From contig NZ_JAIVEM010000023.1 of the NCBI RefSeq assembly GCF_020404765.1, forward strand, positions 30,613-94,612: a DNA stretch of 64,000 nucleotides, in the 5' to 3' direction. The notes under the pieces are model-generated. The model saw only the letters and a list, made by a program, of their open reading frames with translations. It was not told the DNA's origin and did no database searches. Positions within the stretch are counted from its first letter, which is position 1. The number at the start of each line of letters is the position of its first letter. A program made the translations under genes and the position numbers. This stretch comes from Paenibacillus sp. BJ-4 (GTDB taxonomy: Bacteria > Bacillota > Bacilli > Paenibacillales > Paenibacillaceae). Below, piece after piece: positions 56,249-64,000 of the stretch.

Positions 56249-56296
56249 GGCGCTATTCCCGAAAATTACTGGAATGGCGCTTATTTTATTTTTTAT
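56249..56296 (+). terminator. Terminator-like hairpin in the gap before yvyF
   Basis: GGCGCTATTCC (56249-56259) pairs with GGAATGGCGC (56271-56280) with one G-T pair, followed by TTATTTTATTTTTT. No complete gene precedes it on the plus strand. Confidence 0.65.
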
Positions 56297-56597
56297 CTCA
56301 AATAAGTCGCATTGTTTGACGATAAATAAATACATGCCATAGGCTAAGATGTAAGGACTTGTTGGCTTCCTTAATTTGTATGTCATTTGAATAACGATAC
56401 ATACCGATGTAGAGGGGATTTTGCTGATGGATAGCAGTATCGTTTATACTTTTACTATGATAACGTACAAAATGTGTAGTTGTGTAAAATCTGAGAATCT
56501 TTTTTTGAAATATTTGCTAGACGGGGCTCTTCAGTATAAGGTAATGTAAGGATAAAAGTAATTAGAGATCGGAAATTGGAAAGGGGCGCTGCAGAGG

Positions 56598-57008
56598 ATG
56601 AATTTGGATAACTGTCCTCGCTGTGGAAAGCTGTTTATTATGAATGTCAGAGGGCTCTGTCAGAATTGTATCAAAGATATTGAGCTTGAATATGAGCTTT
56701 GCGTCAAACATATACGTGAAAATAAAGGGATTCATATGCATGAGCTTTCGGAGGCGACTGGGGTATCCGTAAAGCAAATCACGACCTTTATACGTGAGGG
56801 GCGTATTTCCATTGCTAATGCACCCAATATGACGTATCCTTGCGAGGTGTGCGGAATACCGATTCGTGATGGACACATGTGCGATTCTTGTCGAACAAGA
56901 CTGACCAAAGACCTGCATCAGGCCGCGCGTGAAAGCAGCAATCAGGATCAAATTAACAATATGGGCAAAGGTACCTACAGCGCAATTGATAAACTTCGTG
57001 GAAACTAG
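56598..57008 (+). CDS. yvyF: Flagellar operon protein YvyF
   Basis: 136 residues. Two zinc-type cysteine pairs at each end (CPRCG...CQNC; CEVCG...CDSC) with a helix-turn-helix-like centre (MHELSEATGVSVKQITTFIREG). Matches the family found between comFC and flgM; a role as a flagellar regulator is suggested by position only. Ribosome site: GGAAAGGGGCGC, somewhat far upstream of the ATG. Confidence 0.88.
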   Translation: MNLDNCPRCGKLFIMNVRGLCQNCIKDIELEYELCVKHIRENKGIHMHELSEATGVSVKQITTFIREGRISIANAPNMTYPCEVCGIPIRDGHMCDSCRTRLTKDLHQAARESSNQDQINNMGKGTYSAIDKLRGN

Positions 57009-57038
57009 TACAGGGGAATTAAAAACGTATTCAGCTAT

Positions 57039-57065
57039 TCAAAAAGTTTCAAATACCGCCGATAA
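57039..57065 (+). promoter_or_regulatory. Candidate sigma-D promoter of flgM
   Basis: TCAA (57039-57042), 15-base spacer, GCCGATAA (57058-57065). Against TAAA-N15-GCCGATAT, 10 of 12 positions agree. Its -10 element is also the left arm of the yvyF terminator. flgM has a sigma-D promoter in B. subtilis. Confidence 0.5.
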
Positions 57066-57091
57066 TCTTTATAGAGCTTATCGGTTTTTTT
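57059..57091 (+). terminator. Terminator of yvyF
   Basis: CCGATAA (57059-57065) pairs with TTATCGG (57078-57084), followed by seven T residues. Confidence 0.8.
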
Positions 57092-57204
57092 ATTTTTAGC
57101 AACCATGCACAAAATAAAGAAGTAAGGCATAATACGAACCATGTTCGACGCTATGTCGTCTGATACATTCTGACCATATCAAAAAACTAAGGAAGGTGGA
57201 AGTT

Positions 57205-57480
57205 ATGAAAATTAACGAGACCAACCGCATCGGAGCGATTAATCCATACCAGCGAAATATTGAAACAGGGCGCCAAGAGGAGCAAAAGAAATCTCGTCGC
57301 AAGGATGAGGTTTCCATCTCCCCGGAAGCAATGGAAATGCTGAACCGTAGCAGCGATACAGACCGAGTTAAAAAGATTCAGGAGCTTAAGCAGCAAGTAG
57401 CTTCTGGAACCTACCGTGTGGATGCAGACAAAATTGCAGAGAAGCTGTTGCCTTACTTCAAGCAGTCTTCCGAAAGCTAG
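57205..57480 (+). CDS. flgM: Anti-sigma factor FlgM
   Basis: 91 residues. Holds sigma-D until the hook-basal body is complete. Pattern KINETNRIGAINPYQRN at the start, VSISPEAMEML in the middle and VASGTYRVDADKIAEKLLPY at the end match FlgM. The ATG at 57205 follows AAGGTGG; an in-frame start at 57196 is less likely. Confidence 0.93.
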   Translation: MKINETNRIGAINPYQRNIETGRQEEQKKSRRKDEVSISPEAMEMLNRSSDTDRVKKIQELKQQVASGTYRVDADKIAEKLLPYFKQSSES

Positions 57481-57492
57481 GTGAAGTAAAAT

Positions 57493-57990
57493 ATGCCTTT
57501 AGAGCGCCTGATTGATGTGCTGGAGCAGCTGAGAGAGGCTCACGAGCAGTTGATTGCGTTAGGAACTCAAAAAAAAGCAGCACTGATATCTAATAAGGTA
57601 GATCAGCTCATTTTAGTCATGAATCAGGAATCGAAGATATCCAAACTTATTGATCAACTTGAGGAACAACGTATTTCCTCTGCATATGGATTTTTGCAGG
57701 AACGCGGAATTAAATCTAAGTTGAACTTAACCATTTCAGAGTTGTCACGTCTTGTTTTTGACCTTCAAGACAAGCAGAAGTTGTTAAGCATTCAAGCACG
57801 GCTTTCGGAGACGTTGAACGAACTTAAGCAACTTAATGAGTTGAATCGTCAGCTTATAGAACAGGCGCTCTCTTACATTGATTTTTCCATAGAGACTATG
57901 TCTTATTACGAGGAATCTGAGACCACGTATCACCGACCAGATGAAAAAAATTCTACTATCCGCTCAGGGTTATTCGACACTCGGGCCTAA
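57493..57990 (+). CDS. flgN: FlgN-type flagellar chaperone (YvyG)
   Basis: 165 residues, almost all helical, rich in L, Q and E with heptad patterns (MPLERLIDVLEQLREAHEQL). FlgN chaperones FlgK and FlgL to the export apparatus. It lies 12 bases after flgM and 15 bases before flgK. Sequence conservation in this family is low, so the name rests on position and helical character. Confidence 0.82.
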   Translation: MPLERLIDVLEQLREAHEQLIALGTQKKAALISNKVDQLILVMNQESKISKLIDQLEEQRISSAYGFLQERGIKSKLNLTISELSRLVFDLQDKQKLLSIQARLSETLNELKQLNELNRQLIEQALSYIDFSIETMSYYEESETTYHRPDEKNSTIRSGLFDTRA

Positions 57991-58005
57991 TTGCAGGAGG
58001 AAAAT

Positions 58006-59586
58006 ATGACCTCGACATTTCATGGTATAGAAACAGCAAAAAGAAGCTTAAATACACAAACGGCAGCACTAAATACAACTGGACACAATATCTCTAATGC
58101 CAACACAGCTGGTTATTCTAGACAAGTGGTCAGTATGAAGGCCACAGATTCTATGGAAGCCTATGGTTTGAACCGTTCCGTTGTAAGAGGCCAAATGGGT
58201 ACAGGGGTTGAATTCACTGCCATTGAGCGTGTTCGTCAGACATTTTTGGATGACCAGTATCGCAATGAAAACTCCTCTTTAGGTGGATGGAGTATCCGCT
58301 ACGATACTTTGAATAAGCTCGAAACAATTATGAACGAGCCCTCTGACACAGGAATGCGCAAGGTCATGGATAATTTTTGGAATGCTTGGTCGGATTTAAG
58401 TCAAGATCCCCAAGATGTAACTAACCGTAAAATTGTAAAAGAAACGACGCTCGCATTGACGGATGCATTGAATCAAACAAGCAAGCAGCTTGATGCGCTA
58501 GATTCCGATTTAACCAATAATATTACATTAAAAACAACAGAGATGAATTCTCTTTTGCAATCTGTAGCCGATTTAAATGGGAACATTACCAAGTTAGAGT
58601 CGTTGGGAGATAACCCAAATGACTTGAGAGATCAGCGAGATTATGCGATCGATAAGTTGTCTAAACTGGCTAATGTACAGGTTACTCAACTGGATGATGG
58701 GTATCAAGTAACAGTAGCCGGACAAATCGCTGTAACTGGTAGTGCGGTTACACCATTAACCGCAGACGGTCTTCAGGCTGCTTTTACAGGTGGTACCTTG
58801 ACTGGCGGTGAAGTTTACGGAATGGTATTATCACGTGACAGATACGTTGCGGACTATAAAAATCAGATAAACCAATTGGCGAACACACTAGCCAACGGAA
58901 ATATTGAAGTTACTCTTCCTAAAGGAACTGTGCTTCCTGAAGGGACAGTACTGAACACGGGACCGAATAATACAGCCGTTACTTACTCAAATGCTAATAA
59001 TAACCGTACTTTAACAAGCGATTTGAAAGTTACTGTCCAAGGTATCAACGGACTTCACCAGTTGGGTTATACCATTAGTGGAACAACTCCTACCAAAGGG
59101 GACGCATTTTTTACTTCTAAAGATGGAGCTGCGATTACAGCAGGTAATATTACGCTAAATCCCGATATACAAAGTGATCCTAATAAAATTGCAACTTCTC
59201 TAAGGGTAGATGGCACGGGAACGACAGATGAGAAGGTAGTACTCGGGAATAATGCTTTAGCTATGGCTATGGCTAATTTGAAAAATGTAAAGTTTGATTT
59301 CGGGGCAGCTTTATCTAGTCCAACGTCAGTAGATGACTATTTTAGCTCTATTGTCGGACAACTTGGAGTTCAGACTCAGGAGGCGGAACGTCAATCGCAG
59401 AATGCACAGCTCCTGACGGAGCAGGTGGATTTAAGCAGACAGTCTGTCAGTGGGGTATCTCTGGATGAGGAGATGTCCAATCTGATCAAGTTTCAGCATG
59501 CTTATAGTGCAGCTTCTCGTTTTATGACGACATTCGACCAATTGCTGGACAAGCTGATTAATAGCACAGGCCGTGTAGGGCTCTAA
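58006..59586 (+). CDS. flgK: Hook-filament junction protein FlgK (HAP1)
   Basis: 526 residues. The N-terminal pattern STFHGIETAKRSLNTQTAAL and NTTGHNISNANTAGYSRQ is the rod/hook motif; the C-terminus ends SVSGVSLDEEMSNLIKFQHA, as in FlgK. The ATG at 58006 follows AGGAGGAAAAT. It forms the first ring joining hook and filament. Confidence 0.95.
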   Translation: MTSTFHGIETAKRSLNTQTAALNTTGHNISNANTAGYSRQVVSMKATDSMEAYGLNRSVVRGQMGTGVEFTAIERVRQTFLDDQYRNENSSLGGWSIRYDTLNKLETIMNEPSDTGMRKVMDNFWNAWSDLSQDPQDVTNRKIVKETTLALTDALNQTSKQLDALDSDLTNNITLKTTEMNSLLQSVADLNGNITKLESLGDNPNDLRDQRDYAIDKLSKLANVQVTQLDDGYQVTVAGQIAVTGSAVTPLTADGLQAAFTGGTLTGGEVYGMVLSRDRYVADYKNQINQLANTLANGNIEVTLPKGTVLPEGTVLNTGPNNTAVTYSNANNNRTLTSDLKVTVQGINGLHQLGYTISGTTPTKGDAFFTSKDGAAITAGNITLNPDIQSDPNKIATSLRVDGTGTTDEKVVLGNNALAMAMANLKNVKFDFGAALSSPTSVDDYFSSIVGQLGVQTQEAERQSQNAQLLTEQVDLSRQSVSGVSLDEEMSNLIKFQHAYSAASRFMTTFDQLLDKLINSTGRVGL

Positions 59587-59609
59587 TTCAAATTAGTGGG
59601 AGGTAGCGT

Positions 59610-60518
59610 ATGGCGATTCGAGTAACCTCGGGGATGATGAGTATGCAGACGCTCAGTAACCTGAATCGTAACTATAGTAATATGAATAAGATGGAGAACC
59701 AGATTACAACCGGACGTAAGCTCAATAAACCTTCAGATGATCCTGTGGGTGTGACTTATGCCCTTCGCTACAGAGCTGAGCTGGCCTCAAATGAGCAGTA
59801 TTCCAGCAATGCTGATGCTGCTGTAAGCTGGTTGGATTTTACGGATTCCACTATGCAGCAGGCCGGAGACGTAATGAAGCGACTAAAAGAGCTAACGGTT
59901 CAAGCCTCAAGCGGAACTGTCCCTCAATCCGGATTGGATGCAATTAAGCTGGAGGTTGACCAGCTTAAGGAACAAATGACCAATATCGGGAATAGCCAGA
60001 TTCGTGGCAAATACATTTTTAATGGTCAAAAATATGATCAGGCGCCTTATGAGCTTACGGGCACAATCACCAGTTATGACCAAGTTGATACAGATCAAGG
60101 TGCTGTCAATTATGCAATAGGAGATCAATCCACTTTTCAGGTGAATACTTCTGGAAGTGAGTTTTTTGGATCCTCAACAGATGCGGATAATATTTTTAAA
60201 GTTATGGATAACTTGAGTGCAGCCTTGGCAAGTGGAAACCAAACGACAGTATCAAGTCAACTTACAAATATTGAATCTCGTTTTACCAAAATGCAGTCCA
60301 GCCTGTCCGAAGTTGGAGCGCGCACGAATCGTGTGGAGCTTGTGCAATCACGTTTGGATGATCGCAATTTAAATTTAACAAATTTGCAGTCTAAGACTGA
60401 GGATGCGGATATTGCAAGCCTGATGATTCAGGCGACCTCTGCCCAGACCATATATCAAGCTGCTTTAAAATCATCGGCTCAAATCATGCAGCCATCTCTT
60501 ATGGATTTTATGAGATGA
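59610..60518 (+). CDS. flgL: Hook-filament junction protein FlgL (HAP3)
   Basis: 302 residues, flagellin-like at both ends: IRVTSGMMSMQTLSNLNRN and NQITTGRKLNKPSDDPVG at the N-terminus, and a helical C-terminus (DIASLMIQATSAQTIYQAAL). It lies 23 bases after flgK. A yviE-type gene, usual between flgL and fliW in B. subtilis, is missing. Confidence 0.94.
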   Translation: MAIRVTSGMMSMQTLSNLNRNYSNMNKMENQITTGRKLNKPSDDPVGVTYALRYRAELASNEQYSSNADAAVSWLDFTDSTMQQAGDVMKRLKELTVQASSGTVPQSGLDAIKLEVDQLKEQMTNIGNSQIRGKYIFNGQKYDQAPYELTGTITSYDQVDTDQGAVNYAIGDQSTFQVNTSGSEFFGSSTDADNIFKVMDNLSAALASGNQTTVSSQLTNIESRFTKMQSSLSEVGARTNRVELVQSRLDDRNLNLTNLQSKTEDADIASLMIQATSAQTIYQAALKSSAQIMQPSLMDFMR

Positions 60519-60542
60519 GGTTTCGTTTTCTTTGACATTTTG

Positions 60543-60573
60543 AAGCTATGGACGAAGGTCCGTAGCTTTTTTG
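60543..60573 (+). terminator. Terminator of flgL
   Basis: AAGCTATGGAC (60543-60553) pairs with GTCCGTAGCTT with one mismatch, followed by TTTT. fliW starts 24 bases later, so read-through or a hidden promoter is expected. Confidence 0.8.
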
Positions 60574-60596
60574 TTACTATTCTAGGAGGTTGAGGT

Positions 60597-61046
60597 ATGA
60601 ACCCAAAACATGAAATAGATAAAATGGAACAATATAAAGCAGAGTCGATTTTTATTTTCCCTAAAGGGTTACCCGGTTTCGAGCATTTACGTGAATTTAA
60701 GCTACAGGAACATAACGAATTGTTCAGTATTTTTAGTGCTGTAGAAGAGGCTGCGATCTCCTTTATAACAATCAATCCTTTTGATTTTGTACATGATTAC
60801 GAGTTTGAGTTGTCCAATGATGCTCTTGCAGATATTGAGGTCACGGATAGAAAGCAAATTGCAGTACGTTGTATTGTAACCTGGCACAGTAATAGAGAAA
60901 AAATAACAGTCAACTTAATTGCACCTATCATTTTTAATACTGAAAATTTAAAAGGTAAGCAGATTGTTCTGCAAAATTCGGAGTATACGACTAGACATGC
61001 ACTATGGCCAGATTTAAAATTGGAAGAGCAAGGCGGTGAAGCCTAA
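60597..61046 (+). CDS. fliW: Flagellar assembly factor FliW
   Basis: 149 residues. FliW binds flagellin, and when free it binds CsrA and relieves repression of hag. Pattern IFIFPKGLPGFEHLREFKL at the start and TVNLIAPIIFNTENLKGKQIV near the end match the family. Ribosome site TAGGAGGTTGAGG. It overlaps csrA by one base (TAATG). Confidence 0.94.
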   Translation: MNPKHEIDKMEQYKAESIFIFPKGLPGFEHLREFKLQEHNELFSIFSAVEEAAISFITINPFDFVHDYEFELSNDALADIEVTDRKQIAVRCIVTWHSNREKITVNLIAPIIFNTENLKGKQIVLQNSEYTTRHALWPDLKLEEQGGEA

Positions 61047-61288
61047 TGCTGGTGTTGTCCCGCAAGAAAGGCGAGTCTGTCGTAATTCAGAATAATATTG
61101 TTTTAACGGTGCTTTCCGTTGAAGGAGATAACGTTAAAATTGGAATATCTGCTCCTAAGGATATAGATATTTATCGTAAAGAAATTTTCGATGCTATCCA
61201 GGATAATAATCAAAGTGCAGCCATGGATATTAAAACGCTCCAAACCGCAATATTGGAAATGGGCAGAGAAAGTGGCAGCACCGAGTAG
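61046..61288 (+). CDS. csrA: Carbon storage regulator CsrA
   Basis: 80 residues. RNA-binding beta-dimer that blocks hag translation. MLVLSRKKGESVVIQNNIVL and KIGISAPKDIDIYRKEIF are the family signature. The fliW-csrA-hag circuit is complete in this window. Confidence 0.96.
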   Translation: MLVLSRKKGESVVIQNNIVLTVLSVEGDNVKIGISAPKDIDIYRKEIFDAIQDNNQSAAMDIKTLQTAILEMGRESGSTE

Positions 61289-61308
61289 TTTTATTTGTTG
61301 GATGTGAT

Positions 61309-61342
61309 AAAAAAGCTGACCCAAGCAAGGGCCAGCTTTTTT
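61309..61342 (+). terminator. Terminator after csrA
   Basis: AAAAAAGCTG (61309-61318) pairs with CAGCTTTTTT (61333-61342) with CCC/GGG inside; A- and T-rich flanks let it also serve the convergent gene. Confidence 0.85.
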
Positions 61343-61406
61343 GTTTTATCTATTTATTATCCTGTTGAAACTAAGAGGAATTTTAATAATCTTCATCTGT
61401 ATTAAG

Positions 61407-62807
61407 TTATCTTATTTGGTAAGCAAAATGATAGAGACTGCTGATATCGGAGTTGAGCAGTTTACCGCCACTGTAAAAGTCGATTGGGATAATGTCAAAA
61501 TAATGTGTGCTGACGCCGTTATAGAAAGAGTACTTACCTGCAGCCGAGGTTAAACCATTTACTGGGATCGTAAAGTATCCTTGCTCATTGGTTGTTCCGC
61601 TTGCTGTAAATACCTTATTGTTTATTGTCACAATAATTCTTGTGGTGACAATAGCATTTGCCACAGGGGTGCCTTGGGCATCAAACGCTCTGCCGCTAAT
61701 GGTGATATTATTTTTTATTCTCCATTTTTGTCCATAACCATAGTTTATAAAACCGTATACTCCACCGTCTGTTGTAATATTGGAAGTTACCACCCGTGCA
61801 ACATCAGCATTTTGATAACTCACTGTCAAAGTATACGGAGTGTTGAGATCGAACTTGGATGGTGCAACAACACGGATATAATATTCCCCTGCGGCTAGCT
61901 TCAACTGTGCGGTAGTGTTCTGGCCAAGATATCCGAGACTGGTCAAATTAGCGTCATATAGGTCCAGTCGGTATTCGCCGTAAGCTGAGGTATTATTGAG
62001 GTTGAGACGAACGCTAGTATCAGAAGGAACCTTGATTTTGCTCCAATCCTCATCCAGGATATTGTCGATCGTTTGGCTGCTGCTAAAGGTGGCTGATCCA
62101 CGATCTTTAGCAAACCAAGGATTGTCATCTGGTTCACTGCTGTCATAGCTGTCGGATTGAATAGTGTGAATGGTAAACGGCTGGGTGACATCAAATCCCT
62201 TATATGATTGAACAAGCATGAAATAATAGCCAGTCCCTGCTACATAGCTGACCTGTTCATATTGACCAGCTCCCTTTGTAGAATATGAGATTTTATTTAG
62301 CGTTCCTGTGCTTTCATCAAGCTTGTATAGATGAAGATCGTAATCATTGGTTGTAGATGCCCCTGGATTTAGAAATACAGTCAGCTTATTGGGAGTTTCC
62401 ACACGTGTGAAAAACCAGCGGCTTTCACCCTCCGAAGTAATATAACCCTGCGAGGAATTACCTGATTTAATAAAGATTGCCCCATCGGGCGTAGTGTTAT
62501 AAACATCATATGTGACTGTAGAAACGGAAAGTTTATTGTTAGGCGAAGTCTCTGGCAATGCATTTAACTTTGGAGATTTTAAAATTTCCTCCTTGAAGAT
62601 TGAAAGTGATTTGGGTTGGGTTGGCATTGTATGTAGATCGCTTAGAAGTGTGTTTGAGCCTTTCTTAACCATGGAATTTAAAAATTGTGCCGGCAACTGA
62701 ATAGGTTTGGCTTGAGAAGAACCCGCAAATGCCTGATTAAAAGAAGATGAGAACCACCCGACCGCAAGAATTAAAACGGATAACAAACGAATAGTTTTCC
62801 GAAGCAT
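61407..62807 (-). CDS. Secreted protein with PPC-like beta domains, unknown function
   Basis: 466 residues from the ATG at 62807 (GGAGGAG upstream). Signal peptide about 1-28 (ending QAFA). Two beta-sandwich modules resembling pre-peptidase C-terminal domains (about 90-215 and 220-340; GESRWFFTRVETPNKLTVFL, DEDWSKIKVPSDTSVRLNL), each with a DLHLYKLD or RLDLYDANL strand, then a carboxypeptidase-regulatory-like domain (about 365-435; ISGRAFDAQGTPVANAIVTTR). No catalytic motif is seen. It interrupts the csrA-hag neighbourhood on the opposite strand. Confidence 0.75.
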   Translation of the reverse strand: MLRKTIRLLSVLILAVGWFSSSFNQAFAGSSQAKPIQLPAQFLNSMVKKGSNTLLSDLHTMPTQPKSLSIFKEEILKSPKLNALPETSPNNKLSVSTVTYDVYNTTPDGAIFIKSGNSSQGYITSEGESRWFFTRVETPNKLTVFLNPGASTTNDYDLHLYKLDESTGTLNKISYSTKGAGQYEQVSYVAGTGYYFMLVQSYKGFDVTQPFTIHTIQSDSYDSSEPDDNPWFAKDRGSATFSSSQTIDNILDEDWSKIKVPSDTSVRLNLNNTSAYGEYRLDLYDANLTSLGYLGQNTTAQLKLAAGEYYIRVVAPSKFDLNTPYTLTVSYQNADVARVVTSNITTDGGVYGFINYGYGQKWRIKNNITISGRAFDAQGTPVANAIVTTRIIVTINNKVFTASGTTNEQGYFTIPVNGLTSAAGKYSFYNGVSTHYFDIIPIDFYSGGKLLNSDISSLYHFAYQIR

Positions 62808-62852
62808 AATTAAAACACTCCTCCAATTAGTATATTTTTTTACCACAAGCTT

Positions 62853-62881
62853 AATATAAGCTAGAGTTTAAGAGGTGTCAA
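62853..62881 (-). promoter_or_regulatory. Sigma-A promoter of the secreted PPC-like protein gene
   Basis: On the minus strand: TTGACA (62876-62881), 17-base spacer, TATATT (62853-62858). It lies 46 bases upstream of the start codon. Confidence 0.75.
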
Positions 62882-62956
62882 TTATTGGTCCTAATTAAAA
62901 TTTTTACGTTTTTATTGTTCTCCAAAATAGATTTTTTTGAAAATTCTGAAATGCTA

Positions 62957-62984
62957 TAAACAATATCGTGGTATGTGTCGATAT
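62957..62984 (+). promoter_or_regulatory. Sigma-D promoter of hag
   Basis: TAAA (62957-62960), 16-base spacer, GTCGATAT (62977-62984). Eleven of 12 consensus positions agree; the spacer is one base long. Flagellin genes are the classic sigma-D targets. Confidence 0.75.
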
Positions 62985-63036
62985 ATAATTTAGAGCGGTA
63001 ATTCTTCAGGGCGGCCGACCTGTGAAGACGCTCATA

Positions 63037-63075
63037 CCACAAGGACGTGGGAATTAAACCATTTCAGGGAGGAAA
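63037..63075 (+). promoter_or_regulatory. CsrA-binding sites in the hag leader
   Basis: CCACAAGGACGTGG (63037-63050) is a short hairpin with AAGGAC in the loop, close to the CsrA consensus RUACARGGAUGU. A second GGA-rich site, CAGGGAGGAAA (63065-63075), is the ribosome site itself. Two sites in this arrangement match the B. subtilis hag leader. Confidence 0.65.
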
Positions 63076-63081
63076 TTTAAA

Positions 63082-63849
63082 ATGATTATCAACCACAATA
63101 TTCCTGCATTAAACACTCACCGTAACATGGGTATGAATAATGCTGCAGCAAGCAAAAACATGGAGAAACTGTCTTCCGGTCTGCGTATCAACCGTGCTGC
63201 TGATGACGCTGCTGGTCTCTCTATCTCCGAAAAAATGCGCGGACAAATCCGTGGTCTGGAACAATCTCAACGTAACGTTCAAGACGGTATTTCTTTTGCG
63301 CAAACTGCTGAGGGTGCGATGAACGAAGTATCCTCGATGCTTTCCCGTATGAAAGAACTGAACGTTCAAAAACTGAACGGAACATATTCTTCCAGCGATA
63401 AGAGCAATATCAACATGGAGCTTAACGCACTGGGATCGCAAATCAATGCTATCATGTCCAACACAACGTTCAATGGAATCAAAATCACTTCTAACGTAAA
63501 AATACAAGCTGACGATAAAGCTTTTACTATTACAGTTAGTGGTGTTGCTACAGCTGGATTCGTTGGTTTGAATAACACTACCACGTTGACAAATGTAAGT
63601 GCCGCTATTGAAAAAGTTGCTACTCAACGTGCTAAACTGGGTGCTGTTCAAAACCGTTTGGAATATACTTCCAACAACTTGGGTACTACAGTTGAAAACC
63701 TGACAGCTTCCGAATCCCGTATTCGTGATACTGACATGGCCAAAGAAATGGTTGCTTTGTCCAAAAACAACATCTTGCTGCAAGCTTCCCAATCCATGCT
63801 GTCACAAGCAAACTCTGCGCCACAAGGCGTACTGTCCCTGCTTCGTTAA
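63082..63849 (+). CDS. hag: Flagellin
   Basis: 255 residues, shorter than B. subtilis Hag (304), so the variable surface domain is reduced to a short central stretch (about 135-170). N-terminal D0/D1: MIINHNIPALNTHRNMGMNN and LSSGLRINRAADDAAGL; C-terminal: RIRDTDMAKEMVALSKNNIL and ANSAPQGVLSLL. Codon use is that of a highly expressed gene. It has its own promoter, a CsrA-regulated leader and a strong terminator. Confidence 0.97.
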   Translation: MIINHNIPALNTHRNMGMNNAAASKNMEKLSSGLRINRAADDAAGLSISEKMRGQIRGLEQSQRNVQDGISFAQTAEGAMNEVSSMLSRMKELNVQKLNGTYSSSDKSNINMELNALGSQINAIMSNTTFNGIKITSNVKIQADDKAFTITVSGVATAGFVGLNNTTTLTNVSAAIEKVATQRAKLGAVQNRLEYTSNNLGTTVENLTASESRIRDTDMAKEMVALSKNNILLQASQSMLSQANSAPQGVLSLLR

Positions 63850-63900
63850 GATTTTGGGAAGTAAACGTACCATTAAAGGCTCTGCATTTTGCAGAGTCAG

Positions 63901-63930
63901 GCTGTCGAGAAAGTCTCGACAGCTTTTTTT
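63901..63930 (+). terminator. Terminator of hag
   Basis: GCTGTCGAGA (63901-63910), AAG loop, TCTCGACAGC (63914-63923), then seven T residues. A smaller CTCTGCA/TGCAGAG hairpin lies just before it. A TATAAT at 63969-63974 suggests the next transcription unit starts near the window edge, but its -35 element is unclear. Confidence 0.92.
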
Positions 63931-64000
63931 ATGTTGATTTTGTTTAAGACGACACCGCGTTAATGTTGTATAATATAGGTAACTATTGTATAGAACGGAC

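Overview
The window is a chromosome segment of a low-to-moderate GC, endospore-forming, motile Firmicute. Gene content and order point to Paenibacillus, probably close to P. polymyxa. The order atp operon, DUF1146, murA, spoIID, spoIIQ, spoIIID, mbl, flhO, flhP, fabZ and the later order degS, degU, comFA, comFC, yvyF, flgM, flgN, flgK, flgL, fliW, csrA, hag both match the Bacillus subtilis backbone. The csaB/SLH, copper-amine-oxidase-like (CuAO) domain and large S-layer-type genes are typical of Paenibacillus. No rRNA, tRNA, CRISPR array, insertion sequence or phage gene was seen.

Layout. 1-7.6 kb: complete F1Fo ATP synthase operon (atpZ partial at the left edge, then I, B, E, F, H, A, G, D, C), with many small hairpins between genes. 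7.9-16.1 kb: cell wall and sporulation block (DUF1146, murA, spoIID, spoIIQ, spoIIID, mbl, flhO, flhP, a small EpuA-like membrane protein), with sigma-F, sigma-E and sigma-D type promoters. 16.1-16.95 kb: a gene-free stretch holding two inverted copies of a large hairpin element with compensatory stem changes, a strong bidirectional terminator and a further structured stretch. 16.96-19.2 kb: fabZ and pgcA. 19.4-28.8 kb: secondary cell wall polymer / S-layer anchoring locus (DUF5693 membrane protein, csaB pyruvyl transferase, tagA, tagO, 1339-residue SLH-domain protein). 29-38.8 kb: RND pump and lipoprotein adaptor, a probable abundant S-layer-type protein with a CuAO-like tail, a CuAO-TolC-like fusion and a small exported protein. 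38.9-40.7 kb: a spore SASP gene and metK. 40.9-46.3 kb (minus strand): a second RND pump with adaptor and a TetR regulator. 46.6-49.3 kb: a secreted phosphodiester-glycosidase-like protein with a CuAO-like tail. 49.4-55 kb: degS, degU, a small membrane protein, comFA, comFC. 55.1-56.6 kb: a LysM protein and two tiny candidate ORFs. 56.6-64 kb: late flagellar genes, fliW/csrA and hag, with an unrelated secreted-protein gene inserted on the minus strand.

The most unusual part is 29-38.8 kb. A pump (RND), a membrane-anchored adaptor with the RxxxL(x6)S motif that Gram-negative adaptors use to touch TolC, and a TolC-family coiled-coil protein lie close together in an organism that should lack an outer membrane. 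The TolC-like protein appears to lack the beta-barrel strands and instead carries an N-terminal CuAO-like domain, a domain also found on the neighbouring S-layer-type protein and on the glycosidase-like protein. The pump operon is preceded by an exact match to the sigma-W-type ECF promoter (TGAAAC-N16-CGTA) and the S-layer/TolC-like operon by another ECF-type promoter. I infer a candidate envelope-stress-controlled machine spanning membrane, wall and S-layer; this is a hypothesis from sequence only.

All calls come from reading the sequence. No database search, alignment program or folding program was run.
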